64,000 nt of DNA, taken from Rotaria socialis (Eukaryota > Rotifera > Eurotatoria > Philodinida > Philodinidae). Below are positions 32,680-44,076 of the stretch, in pieces. The stretch covers positions 62,001 through 126,000 of the forward strand of contig CAJNYU010002382.1 of assembly GCA_905331475.1 (NCBI GenBank), given 5' to 3'. A program made the translations under genes and the position numbers. Position 1 is the first letter of the stretch, and each line of letters starts with the position of its first letter. Under the pieces are notes generated by a model. That model searched no databases. It was given only the letters and a program-made list of their open reading frames with translations, and had not been told where the DNA came from.

Positions 32680-34336
32680 TTTTTGCTGGAAAAGTTTCTC
32701 TTTTTGATGTGAACGTATTAGTTGTCTCTCACTAGGAACTATATGCGTTTTTTGTTTTTTAATAATTGTACCATGGATACGAGTGAAGTATGTTGTAGTG
32801 GTTGATGTTTTTTTTTACCAACTTACTCAAGAAATGAAACTATTGTTATTGTACTTCTTGAATCAAATAAAAAATGTCTGTCGACAAAAACAACTTTTCA
32901 ACCGCAACTCATTATTCGGGGAAATATTTGTTGGCAACGAGAGCAGCTCGAAACATGATTGCTGTTCAAGTTGTCATTCGATACTGTGTCATTTTGAAAC
33001 TTGGAATTTTTTTAAATTTTATTTGGAATATAAAGTTTTCGCATAATTTCCAAGCAGGAACGAAGAAAAAAAATGCTTCAAGCTAATTGTAAACATAAAA
33101 GCCCTGCTGTATTGCTATTGGTTCTTTTTATGAATTTTACTTGGTATGTGGGACTCATTTGTATTACTTGTTACTTTTTATAGTGATTAGCTATGTATTT
33201 TGATATTTTAAAGCCCCTGTAATTTTTAGTTTTTATTTTCAGCGAAATCTTACTTAGAATAATAATATTTAATTATTAATTGCTTTTATTATTTTCACAT
33301 TTTTCAAATTTTACTAACAGTAAATTATCATTAAAAAACTTAATGTATTAAATGTAGAGCACTAAAGTAATAGGTAATCATTCAACAATAATTTCAAGTT
33401 AAGCGTCCAGAGTTTCTATGAAGAAATCAATATTATTCATTGATCGTATATTATCTTGTATATCTAACATGTTTACACAGATTTTTTATATTTTATTTGA
33501 ATTTTATAGTCTAAAAAAGTCGCTCATTCACACTAATGCCTGTTTTATGTTATTAGTTGATGATTGCATTATTAATTCTCTACTGTTCTTACTTTTATTA
33601 CTTCTCAAAATTCTGATTAACTATCAATAATAGTAATGCAGTTGAATTAGTTCGTTCTCGTCGAATGAAATGTTAACCTTAAAATACCGAATCAAATATG
33701 ATCTATTCTAGACCTAGGCCTTTATCCTAATTAGCTAGTTTATTATCGAGTCGATTGCTTAACTACGTCTAAATAGAAAGCGATCTGAATTAGCTATCAT
33801 TTTATATCGCAGCCAAAATATGACAATAAACATGATCGCCTATATAAGATAAACGAATACACGTATAGTCTATTATTTTCTACAGACTAAATAAAATATA
33901 AGAAATATACTCTACGATGATTCTTAGATGTATTTATTTCGTTTATTCTTGTGTGCATCTTTTCCGTGAGAATGAGAACAAAAAGTAGCAAAAACTGTTC
34001 ACCTCGTCGAAACAAAAATTTAGTTTAAGCATTGGAGACGGTTCTTTCCTGTTGCTTTTGTACAATCATCAGGACTGTATAAATCTTCTTTCGGTAGTTG
34101 TGCTTGGGATCAAGTTTAACTTTACTAGTTGATAAAAAAAACGTTGGTTTTGCTGTTTACTTTTATTTCCAATTCTATTTTATTTTTTTAACAGCATATT
34201 TTAAATGCGAATACGAGATTCTTAATAGTGGCATTGATTAGTTTGAAATTGGAACTTTCATTTGTTTGAAACACTAGCACGTTGCACATTGAATAAAAAA
34301 GTCTATATTAATTTTAGATAATTTTTCATATATTCG
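32680..34336. other. Divergent promoter region between two 4-TM/PARP-like genes
   Basis: 1.66 kb between two start codons facing away from each other. Promoters of both genes should lie here. No third gene is convincing; several short + strand frames (for example 32783-33086) lack motifs. Confidence 0.45.
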
Positions 34337-35518
34337 ATGCAATTAAAAAACGATTTCACACGATACCGTTATCTTATCAGACTTCATACAATCTGTACTA
34401 TTGCGTTTATTCTACGCTTTATTGTTCTTTGTACAGATTTATCATCTGCAAAAAGTGACTCAATAGCTTTCCCTGTGGTAATCTTATTATTGGAAGTAGG
34501 ATCATCGTTTATTACTTTTTTGGCAAATATTCTCTATGTTTTTCTTCGTTATTTTGGACCCATTCTATTTGAATCTGACCGTGAAAAAGTTGGATGTTGT
34601 TCTCAACACTTTGCTTGGAGTTTATCAACATTAACGTGTATTCGTTGTGAATGCTATCAAGAACATCCACAACTTGTTTTAATAACTCGATTTTGTGTTT
34701 TAATTTTATTTGAGATCATACGATTTATAGCATTTATACTTGCTTGTGTATGTGCAAATAGATACGGACCAATAGGTTTAGGATACGCGATTTTGGCTGC
34801 ATTTTCACTTGTACCTGCCGTAGTTTTATTAATTGTTGAGTATCTCCATCATTATCGTATATGGTTTCGCTATCGCCCAAACACTTCGTCTGATGAGAAA
34901 ATCATATATGCTAAAGAACATATGCGTTTTTTACCGCTTGCAATAACAAATGATCAACAAACAAGTCATTGGCAACATTCTCGATGCGACAAGGGAATAA
35001 CTTGCTTGTCACGGAATCTTTACCATGTAATTATCTTTCATTCAGGAAATACACGTTATCCACCTGACCAAACAACAGATAATCAAATAGTGGTTGGATT
35101 TCATCAAACAAGTCATCTCGCTGCGTACGCTATTGCCACGTCAGAATTGAAAAGTTCGAAAACTGGATGGATTGGGCCAGGTATATATTTTGCAACGTCT
35201 CTTGACCATACTGAATTTAAAGCTAATAAATTTGGAGCATATATATGTGCGAAAGTAGATTTAGGTAAAACAAAACGTATTAGAGATCCAGCGCAGTGGT
35301 CTGAAGCAGATCAATATGACACAGTTTACTACGAGCATCCGCGTGGTGCTGATGAATTTTGTGTACGTAGTCCGCTTCAAATTCGTTCGTGGATAATTCT
35401 GATTGATCAAGAGCCAAATATACCATTGTTACGAGCGAGAGATAACGAACCGTTACTATCTGGAAAATATGTTGAAGATCCAATCGAAGACATAAACTAT
35501 TCAGGATGTTTATTTTGA
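34337..35518 (+). CDS. 4-TM protein with PARP-like ADP-ribosyltransferase domain (H-Y-E intact)
   Basis: This is a single-exon frame of 393 aa. Four membrane helices lie at about residues 14-34, 44-71, 115-140 and 146-171, followed by YLHHYRIWFRYRP. A short Cys/His linker (HWQHSRCDKGITC) leads to a PARP-like catalytic domain at about 228-358. The signature positions are present: FHQTS with H256, GPGIYFATS with Y284, and ADEFCVRSPLQIRSWIIL with E340 in the strand where PARPs carry the catalytic Glu. AYICAKVDLGKTKRI and YDTVYYEHP match other strands. Poly- or mono-ADP-ribosylation from NAD+ is therefore plausible. The fused four-helix membrane anchor is not an architecture I know from named PARPs (PARP16 has a single C-terminal helix). 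Topology probably puts the domain in the cytosol. Function is inferred from motifs only. Confidence 0.75.
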   Translation: MQLKNDFTRYRYLIRLHTICTIAFILRFIVLCTDLSSAKSDSIAFPVVILLLEVGSSFITFLANILYVFLRYFGPILFESDREKVGCCSQHFAWSLSTLTCIRCECYQEHPQLVLITRFCVLILFEIIRFIAFILACVCANRYGPIGLGYAILAAFSLVPAVVLLIVEYLHHYRIWFRYRPNTSSDEKIIYAKEHMRFLPLAITNDQQTSHWQHSRCDKGITCLSRNLYHVIIFHSGNTRYPPDQTTDNQIVVGFHQTSHLAAYAIATSELKSSKTGWIGPGIYFATSLDHTEFKANKFGAYICAKVDLGKTKRIRDPAQWSEADQYDTVYYEHPRGADEFCVRSPLQIRSWIILIDQEPNIPLLRARDNEPLLSGKYVEDPIEDINYSGCLF

Positions 35519-36579
35519 TTATCGATAAACTATTTAATTCTTCAAAATTTCTCACAAAATAAATATTATAATTAAATTTAGAAATCTTTTTCACTTGTTG
35601 CATATATAAAACGGTGCTCTTTTGATTTGATATATAAACAGAAGGAATGTGAGTACTTCTACTCTGAGAAAAAAATGGTAAATTAATTTGTGAATATATC
35701 TAATGATTACTCTATGAATAATGTCGATTCGCCTTTTTTAACTATTGAATATGAGAAATCCAATGGATTATTAAATTAACAATCGACTTCTGTGTGTGAC
35801 AGACATTTGATGAATGAATGAAATTAAGACAACATTATTATTTCTAAGAAGTTATCGATAGACGGATAGATATCTAGTTTAAGTAAAAATTCATAAATAC
35901 AATTATTGAAAGACGCTACCGTCGTGTAACAGGGTTTCTATAACATTGCTTTAGTCATTGAGAAATAAATATGGCTTATAAAACAGCTGATTTTATTAAT
36001 ATCGGATGGGGAAAATGAAAAACAAAGATTTCTACTTTTATATAACTAGTTCGATCTCTTCCTATTTGACTGTTTTGGTAAGCGTCAACACCAACTAAGA
36101 AAAATCTCCATTGTTTCCTCTTCAGGTGTTATTTCAGTGTCAATTGTAAAATAGAAAAAAAAATTATATCACAATTATGAAATTATTAGTCTAATACACG
36201 CTGGATGTTGATATTTGCTCATTCAAATAAGCGGTTATATCAAACTACAAAGACGTTTTCTATTCAACTACGTCAGCAACAATGATCCAGGATAGTTACT
36301 CTACGCAAATATTGACTTGAAGATTTAAAGAAAGCATCTATGAATAGCCATGATAAATTGGCAGATAATCAATAGAAGGTAGCTGAGGAAATCATCGATA
36401 ACTTATCAAAATCGAGCTGATCGAGTTCTAGAGTTGAAATGTTGAAACAGTTTTAATGATAAAATATGATCTAATTGAACAATGTGTTTTGCTCATTTGA
36501 TCTACAATTATAAACCATACTAATATTCGCTTGTTAGTTGATAAAAGGTAGTCAAACCAAAAAAAAAACAAATGATTAA
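35519..36579. other. Intergenic, no gene seen
   Basis: 3' flank of the 4-TM/PARP-like gene and AT-rich spacer. No features recognised. Confidence 0.4.
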
Positions 36580-36689
36580 TTATGCTGTTTGGTCGAGAAG
36601 ACTTTGCAACAAATGAATATAACTTTGTGATGACTGTTTTTGATATAATTGCAATAATTGTTGCCGAATTCGTTCGTTTATCGTGTTGA
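36580..36689 (-). pseudogene. Isolated coding-like exon fragment
   Basis: On the minus strand, after an acceptor-like CGATCAG, the frame reads NTINERIRQQLLQLYQKQ, then SYIHLLQSLLDQTA, then a stop. The Gln/Leu heptad pattern looks like a C-terminal helix of a real protein. No upstream exon or family was recognised, so it may be a gene relic. Confidence 0.25.
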
Positions 36690-37080
36690 CTGATCGTGAT
36701 CATTTATCAATCAATGCATAAAATAGAATCATCCAGTGGGATGCCACAGATGTATATTTTGCATGTTTTATAATCAATTTGTGTATAAAGATATTTGTGA
36801 AGCTTTTTGAGTAGAAAATATTCTTATTGAAAACTAATTAATTTTTAAATTGATATTTTGTTCAAGCTACGATTGAGCCTCTTTATCAAATATGCCTACT
36901 GGCTACTGTCAAATATATGGGGACTATTCATTTATGTGTAAATAAAAAAGCATATAGATACAGGTTTATAGAGCTTTATGCTTTAGAAAGAAAAACGCAA
37001 ATTTTTATTGATGAAGCTCTGCAAATAATCATATAGTTGAAGTACGTGAAAAAGCAAATAAAGAAAGCTCATAAATAAAT

Positions 37081-39173
37081 TTATTGTTTATCTATAGCCG
37101 AACATCTTTTCTCCTTTGATGCTTGAATCACTGATATTGCTGGTGCTCCTTCATTTTTACGAGGTAAAGCATATGGATTATATGTTCCTGCACCTGTAGA
37201 ACTCATCGATCCTTGCTTATCCATGCACTTCATATCAACGAAACTTGGTCGAAAATAAGTTGATGTACTTATGTATAGCATTGGAATCCACATAACAGAT
37301 GATTTAGCAAAACAAGCACATATGAATGTTGCCATAGGTGGTACTGCTGCACCAGGACCACGAAATACTGCGATAAAAAATACAATTGCATATGGAGTCC
37401 ATGTTATAACAAAACTCAATACTGTCATTATAGTACCTGTAGAAATATATATATGCGTGTTCATTTACTATTACCAAAGAAATGTTTACTTTTAAGTATT
37501 CGACCTTCCATTTCAATTCGTTTTTGACTTAATTCAGTTTTATCACCTTGTGCCAGTTTATTTCTCATTTTTTTTAATCCAAGATAAATTCTTGTATTGG
37601 CTGTAATAAGAATAATCAATGGAAGACAATAGAAAAAAGCAAAAAGGAAGAAATTATAAGAAACAAATAATAATCGCCGATCATACCAATTTATACAACA
37701 TGACGTTAGAGCTCCCTAAATAATAAATATCACTTTTTAATTCATTGATAAAATCAAATATATCAGCATTCTATATACTAGGGGGGGGCGGGGNNNNNNN
37801 NNNACAAAACCCCCCCCCCCCCCCACATAATAGAAGACCTCCTCCCTTTAATTAATTACGAACTTTAATTAACGTTTTTCCATCAAAATATGCCTGGTTT
37901 TTAGCATTTTACGCTGGAAATATTAAGAGAATGTGCTCACAACTATAATGACACCCTTAAAACCTTAAAAAAAATCCTGATGGAAATCCTGAAAATCGCC
38001 TTAGTTTTCTGGAAAACTTTTTAAATTAAATATTAGGAAAAATGCGGTTCTTAATACAAGACCCCCCTGGAAATTTTTACGCTGAAACATAATAGAAGAT
38101 TCAGGGTCTTTTATTGTTGGCGGGGGTAGTTCGTTTTTAGCACAACAAGAGATGATTCCAATGAATTCCTAATTACTTGACGACTCGATTATATTTTTGA
38201 TTTATTCTGTGCATTAGAAGTTTCGGATATAGATCCTTTTCCTAAGAGTATATTCGAAAATGTTAACTATTTAGACATCATGTGAAAATTTTCGGTGATA
38301 ATCATACTTTTTATCGTTTACAGGCTAATATTATTAATGTGTTAGTTGATGATAAGATAGAGCCAAAACCAAATGAACAAATGATGTGATTTCTCAAGTT
38401 TCTTGGCGTTCTCTGAGATTATTTCAAATATTCGATTTCTACTGATTTCGTTTGAAGTCCACTATTTTCTCTCGAGCTTAGTTTAAAACAAAAATATTCA
38501 AAAAAAACTCTACTGTTTGATCTATTTATGAATCATTCAAGGTGTCTCTATCAGTTTCATTCTTGGGAAGGACTTAAAAACAGAGTCATTTACCTCCAAA
38601 GTATATTCATTCCATCCAAGAACTGGCATCATTACCCAGATAAAAGTAATAGTGACAGCTACTGAAGCAATAATAATACATTTAGGGGCCTAAAAAGTCA
38701 TTGTTTATTAGTAAAATTCGATTAACAGGTAATCTTACAGTAATAGCTTTTGCATGAAATGGTCGTACAATAATATAGCAGCGACTAAGACTAACTGCGC
38801 AAAGTAGATATGAACTTGAACATCCATATAAAGAAGTCATGATGCCTTCAAATTGGCATCCACCACGGTTGAATAGCCAATAACAGTAAATAGACGAACT
38901 ACCTGCTAATGGAATTATGCTACATGAAGTAACAAGACCAATGATCGAAATAAACATTATAAATATATTAGGTGGTGTACGAAGAAATTTATATCGAGCA
39001 AAACTATAAACAAGTGCCCCGTTTAAAATAATACCGATAAATGCAGCAAGACATAAGCATATTCCAATGAGCCGTACAGCGTTGCAACTAAGAGGCGTTG
39101 GACGACTCCAAAATAATGGATTATCTGGAGATAAATAGTTGTTAACTGCTTTTGAATTATTATTCAACATCAT
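37081..39173 (-). CDS. Opsin (retinal-binding GPCR)
   Basis: Opsins bind retinal through a Schiff base and signal through G proteins. Four exons join in phase: 39173-38739, 38689-38594, 37715-37490 and 37436-37081, giving 370 aa with seven helices. The retinal lysine is K297 in TM7 (CFAKSSVMWIP), matching bovine K296. E109 in CQFEG matches the bovine E113 counterion, and E177 in GWNEYTLEG matches E181. The disulphide pair is C106 and a Cys in TSCCINW. The DRY/ERY motif is SRC (130-132), and NPxxY is changed to IPMLY. TM6 has WTPYAIVFF. Intron 2 is 878 nt and contains repeats and a small gap; the others are 49 and 53 nt. The start was taken at the ATG pair after an acceptor-like ATCACAG; an upstream frame adds 38 residues without clear merit. 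Opsin class is not settled, though the KSS motif and E177 suggest the peropsin/Go side. Confidence 0.88.
37716..38593. repeat. Repeat-bearing opsin intron with G/C homopolymers and gap
   Basis: The intron contains 8 G, one C and 4 G before a 10-N gap (37794-37803), followed by ACAAAA and 15 C. ACATAATAGAAGA occurs at 37825-37837 and 38087-38099, and TTTTACGCTG at 37907 and 38075, so part of the intron is internally duplicated. It may be a small inserted element. The homopolymers explain the gap. Confidence 0.5.
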
Positions 39174-40483
39174 CTGTGATACTATTTTGCAGACTAAAAC
39201 AATGTGAAAAATACCGTGAAGTAATGTTTCTGTTGTTGTTTTTTTAGCGTGAAAACTTAAAATGAAATATGGCTTATTGATCATCAATAAACGGCAGTTC
39301 TACTACTTTGATGATTTCTATCTTCTATAGATAATATATTTAATCTAACTAATCGCAATAAATATGATCAATAGATTTCAATCACGACACATAAGGTATG
39401 AAAACCATAAGGCAAAGAAGAAGAAGAAAAAAAACATTCCAATCTGTTTTGTGTTATTTGAATATAAAATATAAAATATCTCACGCGATACTTTGAAATA
39501 GAGATAGAAGTCTATTGAGAATATATTCTATACTATTTAATACACATCAATACAGCGGTATAAGAATTAATCAAAACAAAAATACTGAAGTGTACTGTTG
39601 CATCAAAATGATAATAACCATAGACACATCACACTAATTTAGGTGAAAGAACATACAAATTCTATTTCCGTATATTAATAGACAAGGAAATAGAAGAAAT
39701 AATATTTGAAGAAAAAAAAATTGGTTTTACTGTTGAAAATAATAATGTATACACCTAACATTTTTAATGATACCTGAAACTATTCAATTAGATAAAACTA
39801 TTTCATCATGTGAGCAGATCAAGTTGAAAGTTCACCAATCAGTTGATTGTTTATCTTTTTGATAATTCAATCCGAATGGTTTTATTCGAGGAGATATATT
39901 TTGAGCTGAGCACTTTAAAATAAAGGTTTCATCTCATCACATTTACTCTACAAAGGATAAATATAAGATTATACATCGAAAAATGAATATTTATACATCA
40001 GCTAAAAATACAAAAAGAAAACTATGAATAATTGTATTTATTCAACACAATTATTTTTTGTTTTTAGTAAGAATTACAGAAACAACCAACATTTTCTAGC
40101 TCTGCTTAGCTTAAGACCTGATCTATACCTTCTTTTCGACACTACACTTGAATAGAATTTTTTTAAATGATGAAGAAATGTAGAATGTCGACTTGTCCAA
40201 TCGTAACACTGTGACATAAAATGACCCTCAACTTCGAGTACTTTCATTTAAGTCCTAATTTCCTGCGAAATAAAACCTCCAGATGAAATGCTCCTAGCAC
40301 AAATTATGCAGAATATCAAATGAGCTTTTTACGCTGAAAAGAAATTTTCTTATTGTTTTCTTGAATTCTTTTTGAAGAAACAAAATTGGATCCTCGTTTC
40401 GTTGGTGTCTTGTCTTAACATTTTTATGTGTCATACTTTTTTTTCTAAGCCTGATAAATTTACGTGTAAAGAAAAAGATGAAA
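39174..40483. other. Intergenic, no gene seen
   Basis: Between the opsin start and the prominin-like 3' end. AT-rich, no features recognised. Confidence 0.4.
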
Positions 40484-43400
40484 TTAAAACAATTGTTTAT
40501 AAATGTATATCCCAAGAATATAGATACCAGTTATCATACTAAACGAAAATAAAAATATCTGAAGCCATAAACCGTTTATATTCTTTGCTGTCTGATGACA
40601 AATCAATTCATCCGCTCTTAGTATAGTATCTTTCGGTAATGGACATTTTTCAATTGTTGATTGAATTACTTTCATCGTAAATTCTTCAAACTGAAAAATT
40701 CAAAATACAACAGTGTAAATGATCACATTTTAAACAAAGCTGTTTATACTTCATTGAATACGCTACTGGTAAAATTAGTCAGTAATGTTGAGTTACGTTT
40801 AAGAATTCGTTGAAAAATTTGTCGAATTTGTTCAAAATCATGGTCAATTGACTTGAGAAGCATTACAATTTTAGTTAGACCACTAGAACTGGCTATACTC
40901 ATAAGTAAATGTAAATCCGATGTAATATTTATCTTGTTATTAAAATTCAAAAATTGATCGAAAATATTTTGATTAATATCTTTAATTGTAGAACTTAATT
41001 CATTTTGTAATTGAGTAGAAGCATTTTCGAATAAAATTTTACTGAAGTGAACATTTCGATTACAATCGTTAATTATGTTAAATATTGTTCTATTTACATC
41101 AAAAGTACCGCTTTGATTGACGAAATTATCTATTGATTAAGGAAATTCTATGATTTTTATTCTAGTAAATTTTTGATTATTTACTTGTTACAAGTGAAAT
41201 AAGTAATGTTTGATTATGATGTACTAATTCGCAAGACATGTTTAATAATAAATCAAGCCCATAGAGAAATCCAGTAATAAGAGACAAAATAATGATCAAC
41301 ATATTTATTAGAGCAAAACAGAGTCGTATTGAAAAAAGAAATATACCAACAGAATGATGATCATCAGTTTTATTCTTTTCCATTAGATTGTTATTAGACG
41401 ATGAATTAGAATTTTCACCGCTTGTGTTGTTCATATCATTGTATACGCCATACGGCTTAAGTTGATTAGGTAATGCATCGTTACTATAAAACAACAATAG
41501 AAAAGACATAAATACGTATTATTTAGCTTCAAATCTAGTCAGATTTGACAAGTTTTTCTTCGGCAAAGAATAAAGACATGATAAAATTGCTTTTTTTAGA
41601 TCAGTAGCTAATGAATGCAGATGAAATTGAATTAAAATTCGATACTCTTATCGAAAAACTGATCATTTTATACTTATTGATGAAGGAAAATTTTCGATAT
41701 TTTTATTTTGAATTTCAAATTTTACTAAAAGAAGACTATGTTAATCTAAATTATGACTTGACAAGCATAATATATAACAAATGTCATAGAAAAAATACAA
41801 TGTTAAATAAACTAAAAGTTAATTAGCTATGCATTAAAATTAACTTGGTGAATTTTGATAAAAATGATCACGAAGTTCTATAAGTTAAATTGAAACAGTA
41901 AGATATATTTATCTTTCATCGATAGTTTGACTTTTAACTGTACATCAACGAGCAAGTCAGGAAAGTAGCATACAACCAATGTATTACTCTTATGGGAATA
42001 TTATTAGAACTCTATCTAATGATTTAGTTCATCTGAAGAAACAGTTCTATCGATACCTTCGATAACTATTTACTGTAATCATATACGTATTCGCATGAAC
42101 ACACTTTCTATGCAAAATTTTACAAAAACGAAACATATATTGTTCAATTCAAAGTGATAACGCAAAGAATGTTCTTTGCAGAAGAGCAGCAAAACGTAAA
42201 AGAAAATTACAGAACTGTCATATGATTGAAAGAGGAAGTCATTAGACTGACTGTGGACAACTGATCTAATAACGTGAAGTTAGGTTTTCTATCAAATTAT
42301 TGCGAAGATTAAGAAAACTTGAAATATGTGTAATTCACTCTCTTTGAAATCTCAGCATATTATATTACAAATAAAATAAATGTATCATAGATATGCGTAA
42401 GAGTAAACTGAAATATAAGTTACACATTCTATTCATTCAGAACATACGAAAATCGATTGTGTTTCACATTTCACTCTAGTAGGAATAGTGCTAATATTTT
42501 CGTTTTAAATCATTTACTTGATGACATCCAATGGATATTGTTCTTGATTACTTCTTTGAATATTCAAACAACCGACTTGATCAATTGTCTGTTGAATACT
42601 TTTTTTTATAAATATAATTCTATGTTTTATTTAAAAATAAACTAAATAATTGGTTTACTGTTTAACTTTCCATTCCAACAAGAATTTGATTCCAATAAAA
42701 ATCAATGGAACGATTGTAATGCATACAATAATAGAAATAATTAAACATTCAATCAATACAATAGATTTGTGAATTTTATTTTCTTGTTCCGTATCCAGAA
42801 TGATATTAATTTTATTTAGAATGTGCTTTTCAATAAATTGAATAAAGAACTGCAGGCTTTCATGGAGCATATTTAATTTAATCAATATCTGTTTATTAAA
42901 ATTGGATTGACTTTTATCCATATAAAAGCAAAGTTTTTTATGCAAATCAGTCAAACGATTAGTCATATTTCTATATGAAATTGTAAATTCATCAAATAGA
43001 TTTATGGATACAGATGTATTTATAGTTGTGACTGTTAATAGATAGAAATGCTCATCAAGTTGATCAGTATAATACACTAACTCGTCAATATAATAATTTT
43101 CTTTTAATAGACGATGAAGTGATTTTGCTAGAATTGATTTTAATCCAAGAACCAACATTGAATTAGCTTAAGAAATAAAATTAAAAAAAAACATTAAAGA
43201 TAACTCAAGAAAAAATCATTCACGTTTGATTGAATATTCATTCAGTCGTTTTAATTTTCCCATTAATTGATCAATATATTGAATAATACTTTTTGGATAA
43301 ATCTCTACATTTATTTCATTCAATGATTTTTCAAGAGATTGCTTTGCTCCATGTACATCCTTGATAATAATTATCGTTTTTATTAAAAGTATTTGATAAA

Positions 43401-43785
43401 GAAAAAATAGTACTATGAAGAAAATAGTTTTGAAACGAAATTTAAATCTTATAAACTTGATATATGAAATAATATAAAAAATTATGAAAGATATGAAAAA
43501 GAGAAGAAGTATTATGATTGTATAGATACAAATTGATGAAATCAATTTAGTTTTTAACAATATAGATGCATCGAAAGAATGTTGATGTTTTAGAAATGTA
43601 CGAAACAATAATTCGATATCCTTTAAAAATAAAGTTGAATCTGTTATTGATGAAGAAAATTTTCGAATAAAACTATGCTCATTGGATGCCAATGTCGGAT
43701 GAATAAAATGGTTAGATGTGTTCGACAGCGAAGGGATTGATGGAGTGAATGCATAAAAACTTAAACAACTTATATTTAATGACAT
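40484..43785 (-). CDS. Prominin-like five-transmembrane glycoprotein
   Basis: Prominins (CD133 family) are cholesterol-binding proteins of plasma-membrane protrusions. Five exons join in phase: 43785-43224, 43166-42659, 41483-41185, 41129-40750 and 40690-40484, giving 651 aa (vertebrate prominins are about 800-860). Topology fits: an extracellular N-terminus, TM1 and TM2 around residues 83-140, a large loop, TM3 at the end of exon 2 (IIVCITIVPLIFIGIKFLL), a polar cytosolic link, TM4 (FALINMLIIILSLITGFLYG), a second large loop with many N-glycosylation sites, and TM5 before a very short tail. Family-like features are NRTIFNIINDCNRN after TM4 (prominins have a 'TF..VY.DCK.N' phrase) and ADELICHQTAKNINGLW before TM5. 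Introns are 55-59 nt except intron 2 (1175 nt). Sequence identity is low, so the assignment rests mainly on topology and these two motifs. Confidence 0.65.
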
Positions 43786-43809
43786 TGCTTTTTGTTAAGA
43801 AATAGCAAT

Positions 43810-44076
43810 TCATATCAGTAAAGGCGCGCCTTTTTTCAATAGAAAAAAAAGCAAAATTTTGCTAGATCTCGAATAGTGCTTCCATAGCCGTGCAGTCTGG
43901 AAAAGTTTATTATATACAGATAACAAACATGTCGATGAGATTTCATTGGTAATAGAAATGATTTCAAGATAAATATTATTAATAATAGAAAATATGATTA
44001 AAAATATTTGAAAAAATATAATTCTGATTAGTTCTCTATGTGTTTGACCAACTGTTTTTCTTTTTCTACGATTCAT
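43810..44076 (-). pseudogene. GPCR fragment (TM6 region) relic
   Basis: The frame begins MNRRKRKTVGQTHRELIRII and continues FFQIFLIIFSIINNIYLEII. A basic third intracellular loop running into TM6 is typical of the rhodopsin-like peptide-receptor families expanded in bdelloids. No other helices are present. It overlaps the last bases of the F-box gene on the same strand in another frame and ends near a perfect 14-bp palindrome (43820-43833, AAAGGCGCGCCTTT). Probably a relic. A chance frame cannot be excluded. Confidence 0.3.

Noticed and set aside
32216..33086. Plus-strand frames overlapping or upstream of the minus-strand 4-TM gene
   Set aside because: Antisense shadows or short frames without motifs.
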